Assembly (NCBI GenBank): GCA_963921425.1
Contig: OY992832.1
Span: 7,440,001 to 7,504,000 of the forward strand
Source of the DNA: Dryas octopetala
Taxonomy: Eukaryota; Streptophyta; Magnoliopsida; Rosales; Rosaceae
Length of the DNA: 64,000 nucleotides
Direction of reading: 5' to 3'
Shown here one piece after another: positions 51,701 through 61,769 of the stretch; the first letter of the stretch is position 1, and every line of letters begins with the position of its first letter. The notes beneath the pieces are model-generated. The model was not told the DNA's origin. It worked only from the letters and a program-made list of their open reading frames with translations, and ran no database searches. The position numbers and the translations under genes are program-made.

Positions 51701-54700
51701 GCTATTAGGGCTGCAACTGAGCTAAGCCTGAGCTTGGCTCTGTACTACTACCTATTTTGGTTTAGGATAGGGGTGCTTTTTCTTTTCTTTTCTAACCATG
51801 TTTTTAATTTTTGTTTCCAGTGCAATGGTTGGTCTCTTTTTCCCTGCTGTGACAGGAATTATGGCAGGTTCAAATCGGTCTGCCTCACTGAAAGACACTC
51901 AGCGTTCAATTCCCATTGGAACATTGGCTGCAACTCTTTCAACTACTGCAATGTATCTGATCTCTGTGTTATTATTTGGAGCCCTTGCTACCAGACATAA
52001 GCTTTTGACTGACAGGTATGCATATTTTCTTATGGTTGCTTTCTCTCTCTCTCTCTGTTCCTCATTTTGACTCTATTTATTTCAGAAGTTCTCTTATTTT
52101 GCATATTTACTTGTGTGTGTCCATCAGCACTTAGTTGTGTTCAAGTATGTGGCAACTTATGAGTCTGGGTACTATTTGTTTTTCTATATCCAATTTTGCT
52201 CATCAACTTTAGGAAGGGAAAACTAAAAGTGCAAATAAAGATTGGGAATACTTCAAGATAAGCAAGAAGACAGAGGTGACAGATATATTGTACTAAACTG
52301 TTAAAGTTCCCCTCTTTACCTAGCATTTTTTCCTCAGATTCTATGACATGGGGCACATATTTATCCATGCTGAAAGAAGTACGGAAATTTTAATATTTGT
52401 GGTTGCAAATTGATATTTCCTGCATACATCTGAGTGCAATTCATAGGTTCACTGCCAGGACTTTATTTTACGAAAGATTAAATTTATTTGTTTCGTAGAA
52501 AATCTGCTGCCCTCTTGGACCATCTAACTTTGGGTAAAGCATTTCTGATTCATTTCCCAGAGGGTTTAGGTTTGGGGAGTGCCTTTGTTTGTTTGTTTTT
52601 AACTCTTCAGGAATTGGAACAGCTGAATATCAGTTGGTCTTGTGTTCTGTCTCTGGACACTTATTTCATATATTACCAAATTTGTATCAAATTGAATTCT
52701 CAAAGTTGGAGTTTCTGTTTAGGTAGTTATTTGTCTACATGTTTAAATAGAATCTTGCATGAGTGAATAATGTACCTTGTTCATTGTTGCATTGCTGAAA
52801 CTGGATCTTTTTGCGCAGGATGCTTACTGCTACAATATCTTGGCCGTTTCCAGCATTCATTTACGTTGGAATAATTCTTTCAACCTTGGGTGCTGCTCTT
52901 CAAAGCCTGACTGGTGCCCCCCGTCTGCTTGCAGCAATAGCCAATGACGATATTTTACCTGTTCTTAACTACTTCAAGGTTGCAGATGGGAACGAGCCTC
53001 ACATTGCTACCTTATTTACTGCGTTCCTCTGTATTGGGTGTGTCATAATTGGGAACCTGGACCTTATCACGCCAACTATAACTATGTTTTTCCTTCTATG
53101 TTACGCGGGTGTGAACTTATCTTGCTTCCTTCTGGATCTTCTAGATGCTCCCAGCTGGCGTCCTCGGTGGAAATTTCACCACTGGAGCCTCTCTCTTCTT
53201 GGAGCATCACTTTGTATTGGTATGCTTCCTCTTGTATTTATTTTGTACTTTGTTTTCAGCATTGTGATAGAAACAATTTTTTTACAGAAAGGCAATGAAA
53301 GGGTAGGTAGGATAAATTAAGTGCTAGATCTTTCAGCTATTGGAAATGCAGGCACTAGTTTGTGCCTGAAAAGATCTTTTGGGAATGTGATTATAGGAAG
53401 CTGCTCATATTAGTTGGAGAGCCTACATAATTGTTCGGATTCTCAAAATGATGTATCCTATATTTTTATCACTGTCAGGATTGATTAAATGATGGATCCT
53501 ATTTATTTAGAAGCGAAGAGAGTTTTGTGCTTGTTTGTCCACAAATGGGAATCTGTAGAAAGATTCAAAAGGACTTACATGTTACAGTCAAAATTTGATA
53601 ACTTTCATTGCATTTGATGGCGTAGCATCTGTCAGGGGTGTGATGCTGTTACTGACTATAGTGTTGGCTCTTGTTATTTTATGTGCATGCTTATGTGTGC
53701 TTGTAAGAAGTTCAAATTTGATGTCCTTTGAAGATTTTATTTACCTTGTGTGTTTTCTTTGCATGCAGTGATCATGTTCTTGATCTCCTGGTCATTCACT
53801 GTAGTGTCTCTAGCCCTTGCAAGCCTTATCTATTATTATGTGAGCATCAAAGGAAAGGCTGGGGATTGGGGTGATGGTTTCAAGAGTGCATATTTCCAAC
53901 TAGCTCTCCGCAGTCTTCGATCGCTAGGAGGTGCGTATAAATCTAAATATGTTACAATATAATAAGTAATGCTCTTGATGAGTGCTGCACTTTTTGTGGG
54001 CATAATATCCACGCCTCTCCTTTAAAGAGGAGGTTCCAAGTTCCAATCTCCCCTTTCAAAATGTTGTTACTATTTGTTTTTTTCTTTTAAAGGAAGTGCA
54101 TGTGTCTAGTGTGTGCTTGTGTGCTGAGCTTTATCTTATTTAGCTTTTCACTGTATATGCAGCAAATCAAGTGCACCCAAAGAATTGGTATCCCATCCCC
54201 CTGATATTCTGCCGGCCTTGGGGGAAGCTGCCAGAAAATGTACCCTGCCATCCCAAACTCGCTGACTTTGCCAACTGCATGAAGAAGAAGGGCAGGGGAA
54301 TGTCTATCTTTGTGTCTATTCTAGACGGTGACTACCATGAATGTGCTGAAGATGCCAAGGCTGCCTGCAAGCAGCTTGCTACCTACATTGACTACAAGCA
54401 TTGTGAAGGTGTAGCTGAGATTGTTGTGGCCCCCAGTATGACTGAAGGCTTCCGCGGAATTGTCCAGACAATGGGTCTTGGCAATCTCAAGCCAAACATT
54501 GTGGTGATGCGGTATCCCGAAATTTGGCGTCGTGAAAACTTGACGGAAATTCCAGCCACCTTTGTTGAAATAATTAATGATTGCATTGTTGCAAACAAGG
54601 CAGTTGTTATTGTCAAGGGTCTAGACGAATGGCCCAATGAGTATCAGAGGCAGTATGGCACTATTGATTTGTATTGGATAGTGAGAGATGGAGGTCTCAT

Positions 54701-55253
54701 GCTTCTTCTCTCTCAACTCCTCCTCACCAAGGAGAGCTTTGAGAGTTGTAAAATTCAGGTTTTCTGCATTGCAGAGGAGGATTCTGATGCTGAGGGACTC
54801 AAGGCTGATGTGAAGAAGTTTCTGTATGATCTTCGAATGCATGCTGAAGTGATTGTTATAACAATGAAATCGTGGGACGTGCAAGGAGAAGGGGGGTCTC
54901 ACCAAGATGAATCGGTGGAGGCATTCACTGCTGCTCAGAAGCGGATAGCTACCTACTTGGCAGATATGAAGGCATCAGCTGAGAAACAAGGGACCCCGCT
55001 AATAGCCGATGGGAAGGCAGTTGTTGTGAATGAAAAGCAGGTGGAGAAGTTTCTTTACACCACTCTGAAGCTGAATTCAACAATACTCAGATACTCAAGA
55101 ATGGCAGCAGTTGTTCTGGTGAGCTTACCTCCACCTCCGGTCAACCACCCGTCATATTTCTACATGGAATACATGGATTTGTTGGTGGAGAATGTGCCAA
55201 GACTTCTGATGGTGAGAGGATACCGTAGAGATGTTGTAACTCTATTCACATAG
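42779..55253 (+). CDS. CCC1: Cation-chloride cotransporter CCC1 (SLC12 family)
   Basis: Electroneutral symporter of K+ and/or Na+ with Cl-. The Arabidopsis orthologue acts mainly in Golgi/trans-Golgi endosomes and affects ion homeostasis. Thirteen exons: 42779-42951, 45951-46100, 46949-47027, 47900-47991, 49030-49144, 49593-49693, 49865-49926, 50737-50949, 51441-51555, 51821-52015, 52819-53219, 53769-53930, 54163-55253. They join in frame to 982 residues (remembered AtCCC1 975). The N-terminal part is cytosolic with a serine run near residues 41-48. Twelve membrane segments are expected between about 145 and 650 ([58 protein letters not shown] are hallmarks). The large C-terminal domain is nearly all in the last exon and ends [11 protein letters not shown]. 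The N-terminal region between exons 1 and 3 is the least conserved. Intron 1 is 3 kb and holds a LINE relic. Confidence 0.95.
44130..45420 (+). mobile_element. Decayed LINE (reverse transcriptase end and zf-RVT region) in CCC1 intron 1
   Basis: Translating across frameshifts gives stretches typical of the 3' part of plant L1-type ORF2. Near 44210-44340 these are [19 protein letters not shown] and a following FLWKG-type motif. Near 44980-45110 there is a [18 protein letters not shown] stretch that matches the zf-RVT pattern (WLvahgkvnTndmLq...). Many stop codons and indels show it is long dead. It has the same orientation as CCC1. The 5' end is missing and no tail was located. Confidence 0.65.
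46423..46600 (+). mobile_element. tRNA-derived SINE-like sequence in CCC1 intron 2
   Basis: The + strand shows an A-box-like tagttgagtggttc and a B-box-like ggggttcgattcctt about 45 bases later, followed by non-tRNA sequence. This is the head structure of plant SINEs. No clear target duplication was found, so the ends are approximate. Confidence 0.5.
50010..50281 (+). mobile_element. 5'-truncated LINE tail in CCC1 intron 7
   Basis: The translation around 50062-50160 ([19 protein letters not shown]..., then LDWLELC) resembles the conserved end of plant L1 ORF2 (W.R..FL.SLWAS....F..Y......LDW). It is followed by untranslated sequence ending in an A-rich tail at about 50264-50280. It lies within the intron 49927-50736, in the same orientation as CCC1. 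Confidence 0.55.
50990..51035. repeat. Compound microsatellite (ta)n(tgta)n(tg)n in CCC1 intron 8
   Basis: An alternating TA run passes into TGTA and then TG repeats shortly after the donor site at 50950. It is non-coding and likely polymorphic in length. Confidence 0.85.
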
Positions 55254-55372
55254 TTTCAGTGGACTGCATCCTGGATGGTATTTGCCGCATTTTTAGTTAT
55301 TGTTCATATATTTTGTTTTCTTCTCTCATTTTTAATTTTTGTAGTTTAAACGTTGTATTCATTCTTTTTACC
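55254..55372 (+). other. CCC1: CCC1 3' UTR (proximal part)
   Basis: T-rich sequence directly follows the TAG at 55251-55253. The transcript end is not certain. It may extend into the duplicated segment that begins at about 55373. Confidence 0.5.
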
Positions 55373-56141
55373 ATCGTTCTGGTTAGAGCAGCATTGTTCT
55401 GGTTAGAGCAGCATTTTACTGGCTCCTTCTTAGCATGTTCTCATTAAAATTTTGAAATATAGCCCTTTTTGGGATGTTAAATTTTCATTTAAAAGTTTAC
55501 TTTGACGTGATCAAGAATCTAATTTATTTATTTCTTGTACCTCCCCATACCTTAGCAAAAATAATCTTTTTTAAATTTTTATTTTTACATTAAACGAATA
55601 GCAAACCCAAGGGCAATTTCAAGTTCCACTTCATAAGTATCTCATACTTGTGTAAAAAGTAATCCATACACGATCAAATTGCCATGATTACCACCATGCA
55701 TATGTTCATTATATATGGAAGACAATAATATTCAGAATAAACCAAACCAAAATTAATCCACAAGGAAAAACTTAAGCCACAAGATTCAATTTGTAGAATG
55801 GAAACAGACTCATCATAGTTTGTGACGAGTGAAGACAAACACTAATTAAACAAAACCCATTCCCAGAAGTTGATTGAAATCAGAATTTTTTGTCTAGAGG
55901 AAGACAAAACAAGGCCCAAAAAACAAGCACAACCTCATCATCAGGTCCCAAATCATCCAAATCCTAGAGCAGCTCCTTCACGGATACGGTCCTGCCGCTG
56001 CAACACACCAATAGAACAATTGGAATTCGGGAAGCGATTTAGAGAAAATAGGGGTAAAAGTAAAACACCTTTGCAACATAATCCAGCAATCATAAAGCGA
56101 CTTGTGCGCTTCAACGAGAAAATTTAAGTTAACCCTTTGGT
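55373..56141. repeat. Duplicated segment A (overlaps CCC1 3' flank)
   Basis: About 770 bp is repeated in direct orientation at 58038-58805 with high identity by eye, differing by scattered substitutions and indels of a few to about 15 bases. Segment A also has an internal 21-bp duplication near its start (ttctggttagagcagcatt, twice). It includes a minus-strand pyrimidine-rich acceptor-like site (gtgtgttgcag) at about 55998-56008. Each copy lies immediately downstream, on the minus strand, of a gag-like reading frame, so the segment plausibly belongs to that gene family's 3' part. Confidence 0.85.
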
Positions 56142-56404
56142 TTTTATTTAACGATTTTTAAATTTTTTGTTTTAGAATGTGGAAATTTAACTCTCGAGTT
56201 CAAGTTTCAACTGAGAAGTACTCAAATCCCCAAGAGCAATTACTTACAGGGATTTGGAGCACTTCTTGAGAAGGGTTCGAACATTTCTCGATGGAAACTC
56301 AAATACTACTAAATTTCTAAATTCTAAAAAAAAAAAACTAAAAATGTTTAACTGAAACAAATCGTAGCTAATTTTTCAAATTTGGCTTACCAATATCCAT
56401 ACTA

Positions 56405-56803
56405 TTAACGTATCGATTCTTGTATATTGTCCCATAGCTCTTTGGATGTTTTGGATGCCATAACGGGTCTTGTCAATACGGTGAACATCTTGAGTGCTGA
56501 AGGTGAGAGAGTAGCATTGATCACCGCCATCACTGCTTGATCTTCCCTGCACCAATTTTCATAGCTTGGATTACTTACTCTGAGTCCACATGTTTGTGGT
56601 GGCCATTTGATTGAGCCATCCACATACCCCAAAACACCGTGAGCTTTGAGTATGGCAGTCATCAGAAACTTCCAAGCCACAAGGTTACCGTTCTCCAATC
56701 TGATGGGCATGAGATTGTGTATTTTTGAAAGCAGATTCAAGAAAGGTGTCTCACCAGGTGAGTAGCGAGAAGACAATAATGAAAGTGAAGAAGAAGGATT
56801 CAT
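56405..56803 (-). CDS. Copia-gag-like (UBN2/Retrotran_gag type) reading frame 1, open
   Basis: Open frame of 132 residues. The segment LMPIRLENGNLVAWKFLMTAI with LKAHGVLGYVDGSI is typical of the N-terminal gag domain of Ty1/copia elements: (N)Y..W...(M)...L.....GYVDG, followed by W.R.DQ.V...I..TLS and the SKELWDNI ending. No protease, integrase or reverse transcriptase is found nearby, nor any LTR. It is the best preserved copy together with the frame at 58962-59375. It could be a retroelement remnant or a co-opted small gag gene. I cannot decide from sequence alone. Confidence 0.55.
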   Translation of the reverse strand: MNPSSSLSLLSSRYSPGETPFLNLLSKIHNLMPIRLENGNLVAWKFLMTAILKAHGVLGYVDGSIKWPPQTCGLRVSNPSYENWCREDQAVMAVINATLSPSALKMFTVLTRPVMASKTSKELWDNIQESIR

Positions 56804-57598
56804 CGGATTTTTGGACAGAAATTGATAGATCTAACTCTATACACATACACAACTCACACTACCAACTCCCAAGAAGAGCTTATGCTGTATATGATTCACA
56901 ATTTCACACCAACTACAGACCTCCTCCATTCAAAGTAAAATATTCGACTCTCCTAAAAAGAAACTCCATATTATTATTATTGGCCAAAAAATGTAGAAAA
57001 GAAACTCCATATCGTCCTTTATCTAACTATTGGTTTCTTTAGTTACTAACTTTAATAAAAAGTTGGCTTTGTCATAAAAGCAAAGGACGGCTGTCATCCA
57101 CTAAGTATTGTCAATCAAAGTATCAAACACAAAACTTTCATAAATTGAAATTCGTTCAAAGAATATTAAATTTACCACAGTTATGCACTTATGTAACTTA
57201 TGTTAGATTTACTTGTATTTTTAAGATCAACATAAATTTTATCAAATTTGTCATAAAAGATAAAAGTTGCCTATTTAAAAAAACTCACAATGACAAATTA
57301 ATTTAATTTAATTATATACATTTTTATTACATTACAATACTGATTGGTTCACAATATTGTTTCAAAAAATTTTGTATGATTGCCGGGAACTAGATATCGG
57401 CATGAAGGGAAGGAGAAGCACGAAAATACATAGTAAACTACGTCTTTAGAAATCTTGATGTTCTATGCTTGAAGATATCTTCATCATTAATTAAATTCCA
57501 ACTGTCAAATTAATTCCAACCTTAATGGGATATGAATACGAATATAGGATAAGGGACATATCCCATACACAATTACACATTTCATTTTATTCCCTCTA
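56804..57598. other. Spacer between gag-like frames 1 and 2
   Basis: This should include the promoter side of frame 1. It is AT-rich and has no recognised gene or element. Confidence 0.5.
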
Positions 57599-58008
57599 AT
57601 GGAATATGATGGCTTGACAGTACTGCTTCAGCTGTGATGAGTAGCATGAGAGACATGGGTGTCCTGAGTGTTTTGAGATTGGTGCATATGAGTGTCCTGA
57701 GTATTTTGAGGTTGATGCACTTCCTTTTGTGGGGCAGCGCACTTGATTTATACTCCTATTAGACCATTCATTGATTGACTTTCAAAATTGTACTCCATTA
57801 TGTCCTTAACGCTTAACAGAAGGCATCCAAGTGAGCCATCCACATAGCCGAAAAGATTGTGAGCTTTGAGTATGGTGGTCATCAGATGCTTCCAAATAGG
57901 AAAGTTAGTGTAGTACAATCTGATGGGCATGAGGTTGTGTATGTTTGAGAGCAGATTCGAAATAGGTGTGGAGATAAAAGATGAAGAAGAAGAAAAAGAA
58001 GGAGCCAT
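57599..58008 (-). pseudogene. Copia-gag-like reading frame 2, broken
   Basis: The first 46 or so residues match the gag-like family (NLMPIRLYYTNFPIWKHLM, then LKAHNLFGYVDGSL). The frame is then lost and ends after 86 codons at 57748. Further along on the minus strand another frame at about 57614-57735 encodes a repetitive Gln/His/Thr-rich stretch (QPQNTQDTHMHQSQNTQDTH) with a 30-bp direct repeat, possibly the remains of its C-terminal part. Duplicated segment B begins only 30 bp upstream of the ATG, so the original promoter is gone. Confidence 0.6.
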
Positions 58009-58037
58009 CGCAATTAAGCTAGCAATTGCAAAAAATG

Positions 58038-58805
58038 ATCGTTCTGGCTAGAGCAGCATTTTACTAGTTCCCTCTTGACATGTTCTCATTAAAATTTTGA
58101 AATATAGCCCTTTTTGGGATGTTAAATTTTCATTTAAAAGTTTACTACAACATAATCAAGAATCTAGTCTATTTATTTCTTGTCCCTCCCCATACCTTAG
58201 CAAAAATAATTTAAGAAAAAATAATCTTTTTTTAATTTTTATTTTTACATTAAATGAATAGCAAACCCAAGGGCAATTTCAAGTTCCACACTTCCACTTC
58301 ACAAGTATCTCATACTTGTGTAAAAAGTAATCCATACATGATCAAATTGCCATGATTACCACCATGCATATGTTCATTATATATGGAAGACAATAATATT
58401 CAGGATAAACCAAACCAAAATTAATCCACAAGGAAAAATTTAAGCCACAAGATTCAATTTTTAGAATGGAAACAGACTAATCATAGTTTGTGAAGACAAA
58501 CACTAATTAAACAAAAACCATTCCCAGAAGTTGATTGAAATCATAATTTTTTGTCTAGAGGAAGACAAAACAAGGCCCAAAAAACAAGCCCAACCTCATC
58601 AGGTCCCAAATCATCCAAATCCTAGATAGAGCAGCTCCTTCACGGATACGGTCCTACCGCTGCAACACACCAATAGAACAATTGGAATTCGGGAAGCGAT
58701 TTAGAGAGAATAGGGGTAAAAGTGTAAAACACCTTTGCAACATAATCCAGCAATCATAAAGCGACTTGTGCGCTTCAACGGCAAATTTTAAGTTAACCCT
58801 TTGGT
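58038..58805. repeat. Duplicated segment B (copy of 55373-56141)
   Basis: A direct repeat of segment A. It lacks the 21-bp internal duplication and has small insertions (for example after 58206). Differences from A are scattered, so the duplication is not very recent. It lies between gag-like frame 2 (left) and frame 3 (right). Confidence 0.85.
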
Positions 58806-58961
58806 AATCCAGCAATCATAATCCACCAAAATCCGTAAAATTAAGTAGAAAATTCAATTTGAAGAATTAATGAAATAAACTACCAAACTAAATACATATA
58901 GTTTGTGAATTGTGATGGCAAACACTACCTAATATAACTAATAAACTATTCCTAATACAAC

Positions 58962-59375
58962 TTAAATGGATAGCCTTTGTAGCTGAAGCCATAGCTCTCT
59001 TGATGTCTTGCAGTGGACGACGTGCGGGCGTATCGAAGATGAGAGTGTGACATTGATCAACACCATCACTACTTGATCCTCTCTGCACCACATGTTGTAG
59101 CTTGGACTAATCTCCGCCCTTGATTCTCTGAAATTGTAAAAGTATTTTTTAGGGCATTCCAGCGAGCCATCGACGTAGCCCAAAAGATTATGAGCTTTGA
59201 GTATGGAGGTCATCACATACTTCCAAAGAAAATAGTTGGTAGAATATTTTTCTAATCTCATGCGCATGAGATTGAGAATGTCTGAAAGCATAACAGAGAA
59301 GGAGATTGATGATGATGGTGATGATAATAAACAAGGAGCCATTGGATTAATTAGGACAGAATCTCCAACAATCAA
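58962..59375 (-). CDS. Copia-gag-like reading frame 3, open
   Basis: Open frame of 137 residues: an N-terminal Ser-rich leader, then MLSDILNLMRMRLEKYSTNY and LWKYVMTSILKAHNLLGYVDG, WCREDQVVMVLINVTLSSSI and TSRELWLQLQRL. It has the same domain and length as frame 1. Upstream on the minus strand, shared with frame 4, is a stretch including a tatttaaag TATA-like motif at about 59510-59518 that could act as a promoter. No other retroelement domains are nearby. Confidence 0.55.
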   Translation of the reverse strand: MIVGDSVLINPMAPCLLSSPSSSISFSVMLSDILNLMRMRLEKYSTNYFLWKYVMTSILKAHNLLGYVDGSLECPKKYFYNFRESRAEISPSYNMWCREDQVVMVLINVTLSSSIRPHVVHCKTSRELWLQLQRLSI

Positions 59376-59651
59376 TTAAACCAAATTGCAAGAAATTGAT
59401 GACCCAACTCTCTCTCTCTCGGTCTTTGATTTGCTCAATTGTTGAATTAATTAAACTCAATTGATTTGCTCAGACATATGTGAATATGTGATTACCGGCA
59501 GTGGTCTTTAAATACAAACTATATTCCTACCTTGTATAGGAGTATAGGACAGCCAATTACTAAACTCTCTATTCCTACCTTGTATAGGAACTCTCTATTA
59601 ATTAACCTGGCTTTTGGAATACCCATGCTCTGCATCTTTGTTGGTCACGAT

Positions 59652-60144
59652 CAGGGCCGCCCTGAGCATGGGCCAGCAACTGCCACCGCCCAGGGCCCAT
59701 TTCTAAGGGGGCCCAAAACTTATATATATATATTATAATTATATAATATAATACCAACGTTGGTCTACTCTGCTTTAACGTTGCACTGCTTTACAGTTTA
59801 CTGTTTACACTTTATTACCTCTCTTTTAAAATAAAATAAAATATTAAATATATTACCTCTGCTTTACACCTTTTTTTTTTGGCCAACAACCTCTGCTTTA
59901 CACTTACCAGCGTTGTTCTACTCTCTCTTTTTTTGGACTGTTGGTCTACTCTCAGTCTCTCTCTTATCTCCTCTCTCACAGTGACAGTCTCACATCTAAT
60001 TACTCTTCTACTGAAATATGAATAGTCTTCAATTGGGGAAAATACTAAGTCTGCAAGGTGTTATTGTTCTAAAATTTGATTTCTAAGTCTATATTCTAGA
60101 AAATGTAATGACTGTTTGGTAAATGTAATGACTGACCGGCCCTG
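59652..60144. mobile_element. Non-autonomous hAT element (CAGGGCCG termini)
   Basis: A 493-bp element. The left end cagggccg and the right end cggccctg are inverted repeats. The flanks gtcacgat (59644-59651) and gtcacggt (60145-60152) form an 8-bp target duplication with one mismatch, as expected for hAT elements. The subterminal GC-rich block with repeated gggcc motifs is familiar from plant hAT remnants. There is no transposase frame. It lies between gag-like frames 3 and 4. Confidence 0.75.
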
Positions 60145-60578
60145 GTCACGGTGCATTCGGGACTTTAATTGGCCTCTGGGCTTTCCGATATGAAATTATC
60201 AAAGGCTTTAATTATACACACCTATATTTGCTTACTTATAAAATAATAATAATAATAATACACCTATATTTACTTAAACAGAGGAGGTGCTGTTCTTGGC
60301 CAAAAAAAAAAACAGAGGAGGTGCTAGTATAAAAAAAGAAAAAAAGAAAAAAGGTTAATAACAACAATTTGTGTAGTTTAATCATTCTTTTTTTTTTTTT
60401 TTTCTGTTGCCAAAGTCACATAAACATTTTGAATAGCCCTTTTTGGGGATTCTAAAATTTTAATTAAAAGTGAGAGCATTCGAGGGAAAATGCTTAGGTA
60501 CTAAAGTTTGAATACCAATTTTGTACTCATAACCAATTTACACTTTTTATGAAATTGGACTAATCTCCGTCCTTGATT
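60145..60578. other. Spacer with a remnant of the duplicated segment
   Basis: This contains a direct repeat around aacagaggaggtgct (about 60278 and 60311), a T-run at 60388-60403 and a 44-bp stretch (60427-60470) resembling the left part of segments A and B. The latter suggests a third, mostly deleted copy of that segment beside gag-like frame 4. Confidence 0.5.
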
Positions 60579-60803
60579 TTATGAAATTGTAAAAAGTATT
60601 TTTTCGGGCATTCCAACGAGCCATCCACGTAGCCCAAAAGATTGTGAGCTTTGAGTATCACATACTTCCAAAGAAATTAAATAGTTGGTGGAATATTTTT
60701 CTAATCTCATGGGCATGAGATTGAGAATGTCTGAAAGCATAACAAAGAAAGAGATTGATGTTGATGTTGATGTTGATGGTGATGATAATAAAGAAGGAGC
60801 CAT
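60579..60803 (-). pseudogene. Copia-gag-like reading frame 4, broken
   Basis: The start matches frame 3 closely (MLSDILNLMPMRLEKYSTNY). A small insertion and a deletion of about 9-12 bp then shift the frame, and the family motif GYVDGSL is only readable in another frame (near 60614-60634). The upstream region is shared with frame 3. Compared with frame 3 the protein would be cut after about 40 conserved residues. Confidence 0.65.
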
Positions 60804-61761
60804 TGGATTTAGGAGAGAATCTCCAAGAATTAATTAAAGCAAAATTGCAAGAAATTGATGATCTAACTCTCCCTCAATTCATGAACTCAATTGATTTGCT
60901 CACACATACGTACGTGATACCGGCAGTGTGGTCTTGAATACAACTCAATTCCTATAGGAACAGTTCATGAACAGCATAACACGTCCGCTTGCGGCTTGCC
61001 CTTTGGTCCTGACAGCCAATTAGACGCTGCCACGTGTTAGGTGGTTCTTTCCGAATTTTCAATCTCTTAATTCAAAATTGAATAGGCTTGTTAATTTTCT
61101 CCTTTCAATCACCTGAAAAAAATAATAATATATAAAGCTTTCTTTTCCTATTCTCTCTAGGGGAGTTTAAGAAGACCACACAAAAAAAATCGTGACATCA
61201 AGTAAACGACAAATATCTCTTTTATTCCAATGGGCGGGCCGGGACAAAATTTTTCATCTAGATTAAAATTAATGAAATTAGCTTTCTTTTTTTCTTATGA
61301 AAATATCAAAAGTTTCATCCAAGAGTTGGGTTTATACTTATAATGTGAAAAAATTCAAGCAATTATACTGTAAGTCTGTAACGGGCCCAACTGAACTAAG
61401 GAAAGAGCCAATCGCCCATATCTCCGTATCTCCTTTTTTATTTTTTGAGATATTTAATCAAAAAAATATTTTTATATCTCCATGGAAAATACTTATTGCC
61501 CAACTTAATTTTTTCAATTTGTGTTTCTCAACTTACGTGGCAATAATTTATTTGACAATGTTTATCTTTCTATTTTTTAATTTTTTTTAATATATAAATG
61601 TCATGTAAATTGAGTCAAATAGTATTTTTATATTTTCATTATTCACTACTACTTACTAGTCATTAGTTGTGAGACAAAAGAGCATATATTTATTAAATAT
61701 ATACACGTACAAGTCAAAATTCCATGCTTATATTGTTTGAGTTTCCGCATCACTTGTACAA
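60804..61761. other. Spacer without recognised genes
   Basis: The first 150 bp are the shared upstream sequence of gag-like frame 4. The rest is AT-rich. A G-box core cacgtg lies at about 61032. Short reading frames here show no recognisable domain. Confidence 0.55.
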
Positions 61762-61769
61762 GTCTAAAC

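Noticed and set aside
53985..54060. Third member of the tRNA-like retroposon family in CCC1 intron 12
   Set aside because: There is a weak resemblance to the B-box half (ggttccaagttccaatc), but no convincing A box or flanking duplication.
55870..56127. An 85-codon plus-strand frame in segment A
   Set aside because: The counterpart in segment B is broken by indels and the peptide has no recognisable features, so coding is unlikely.
56405..60803. A complete LTR retrotransposon in the gag-like array
   Set aside because: No paired long terminal repeats, primer-binding site, integrase or reverse transcriptase were seen. The only long repeats are the direct segments A and B, which lack LTR-type ends.
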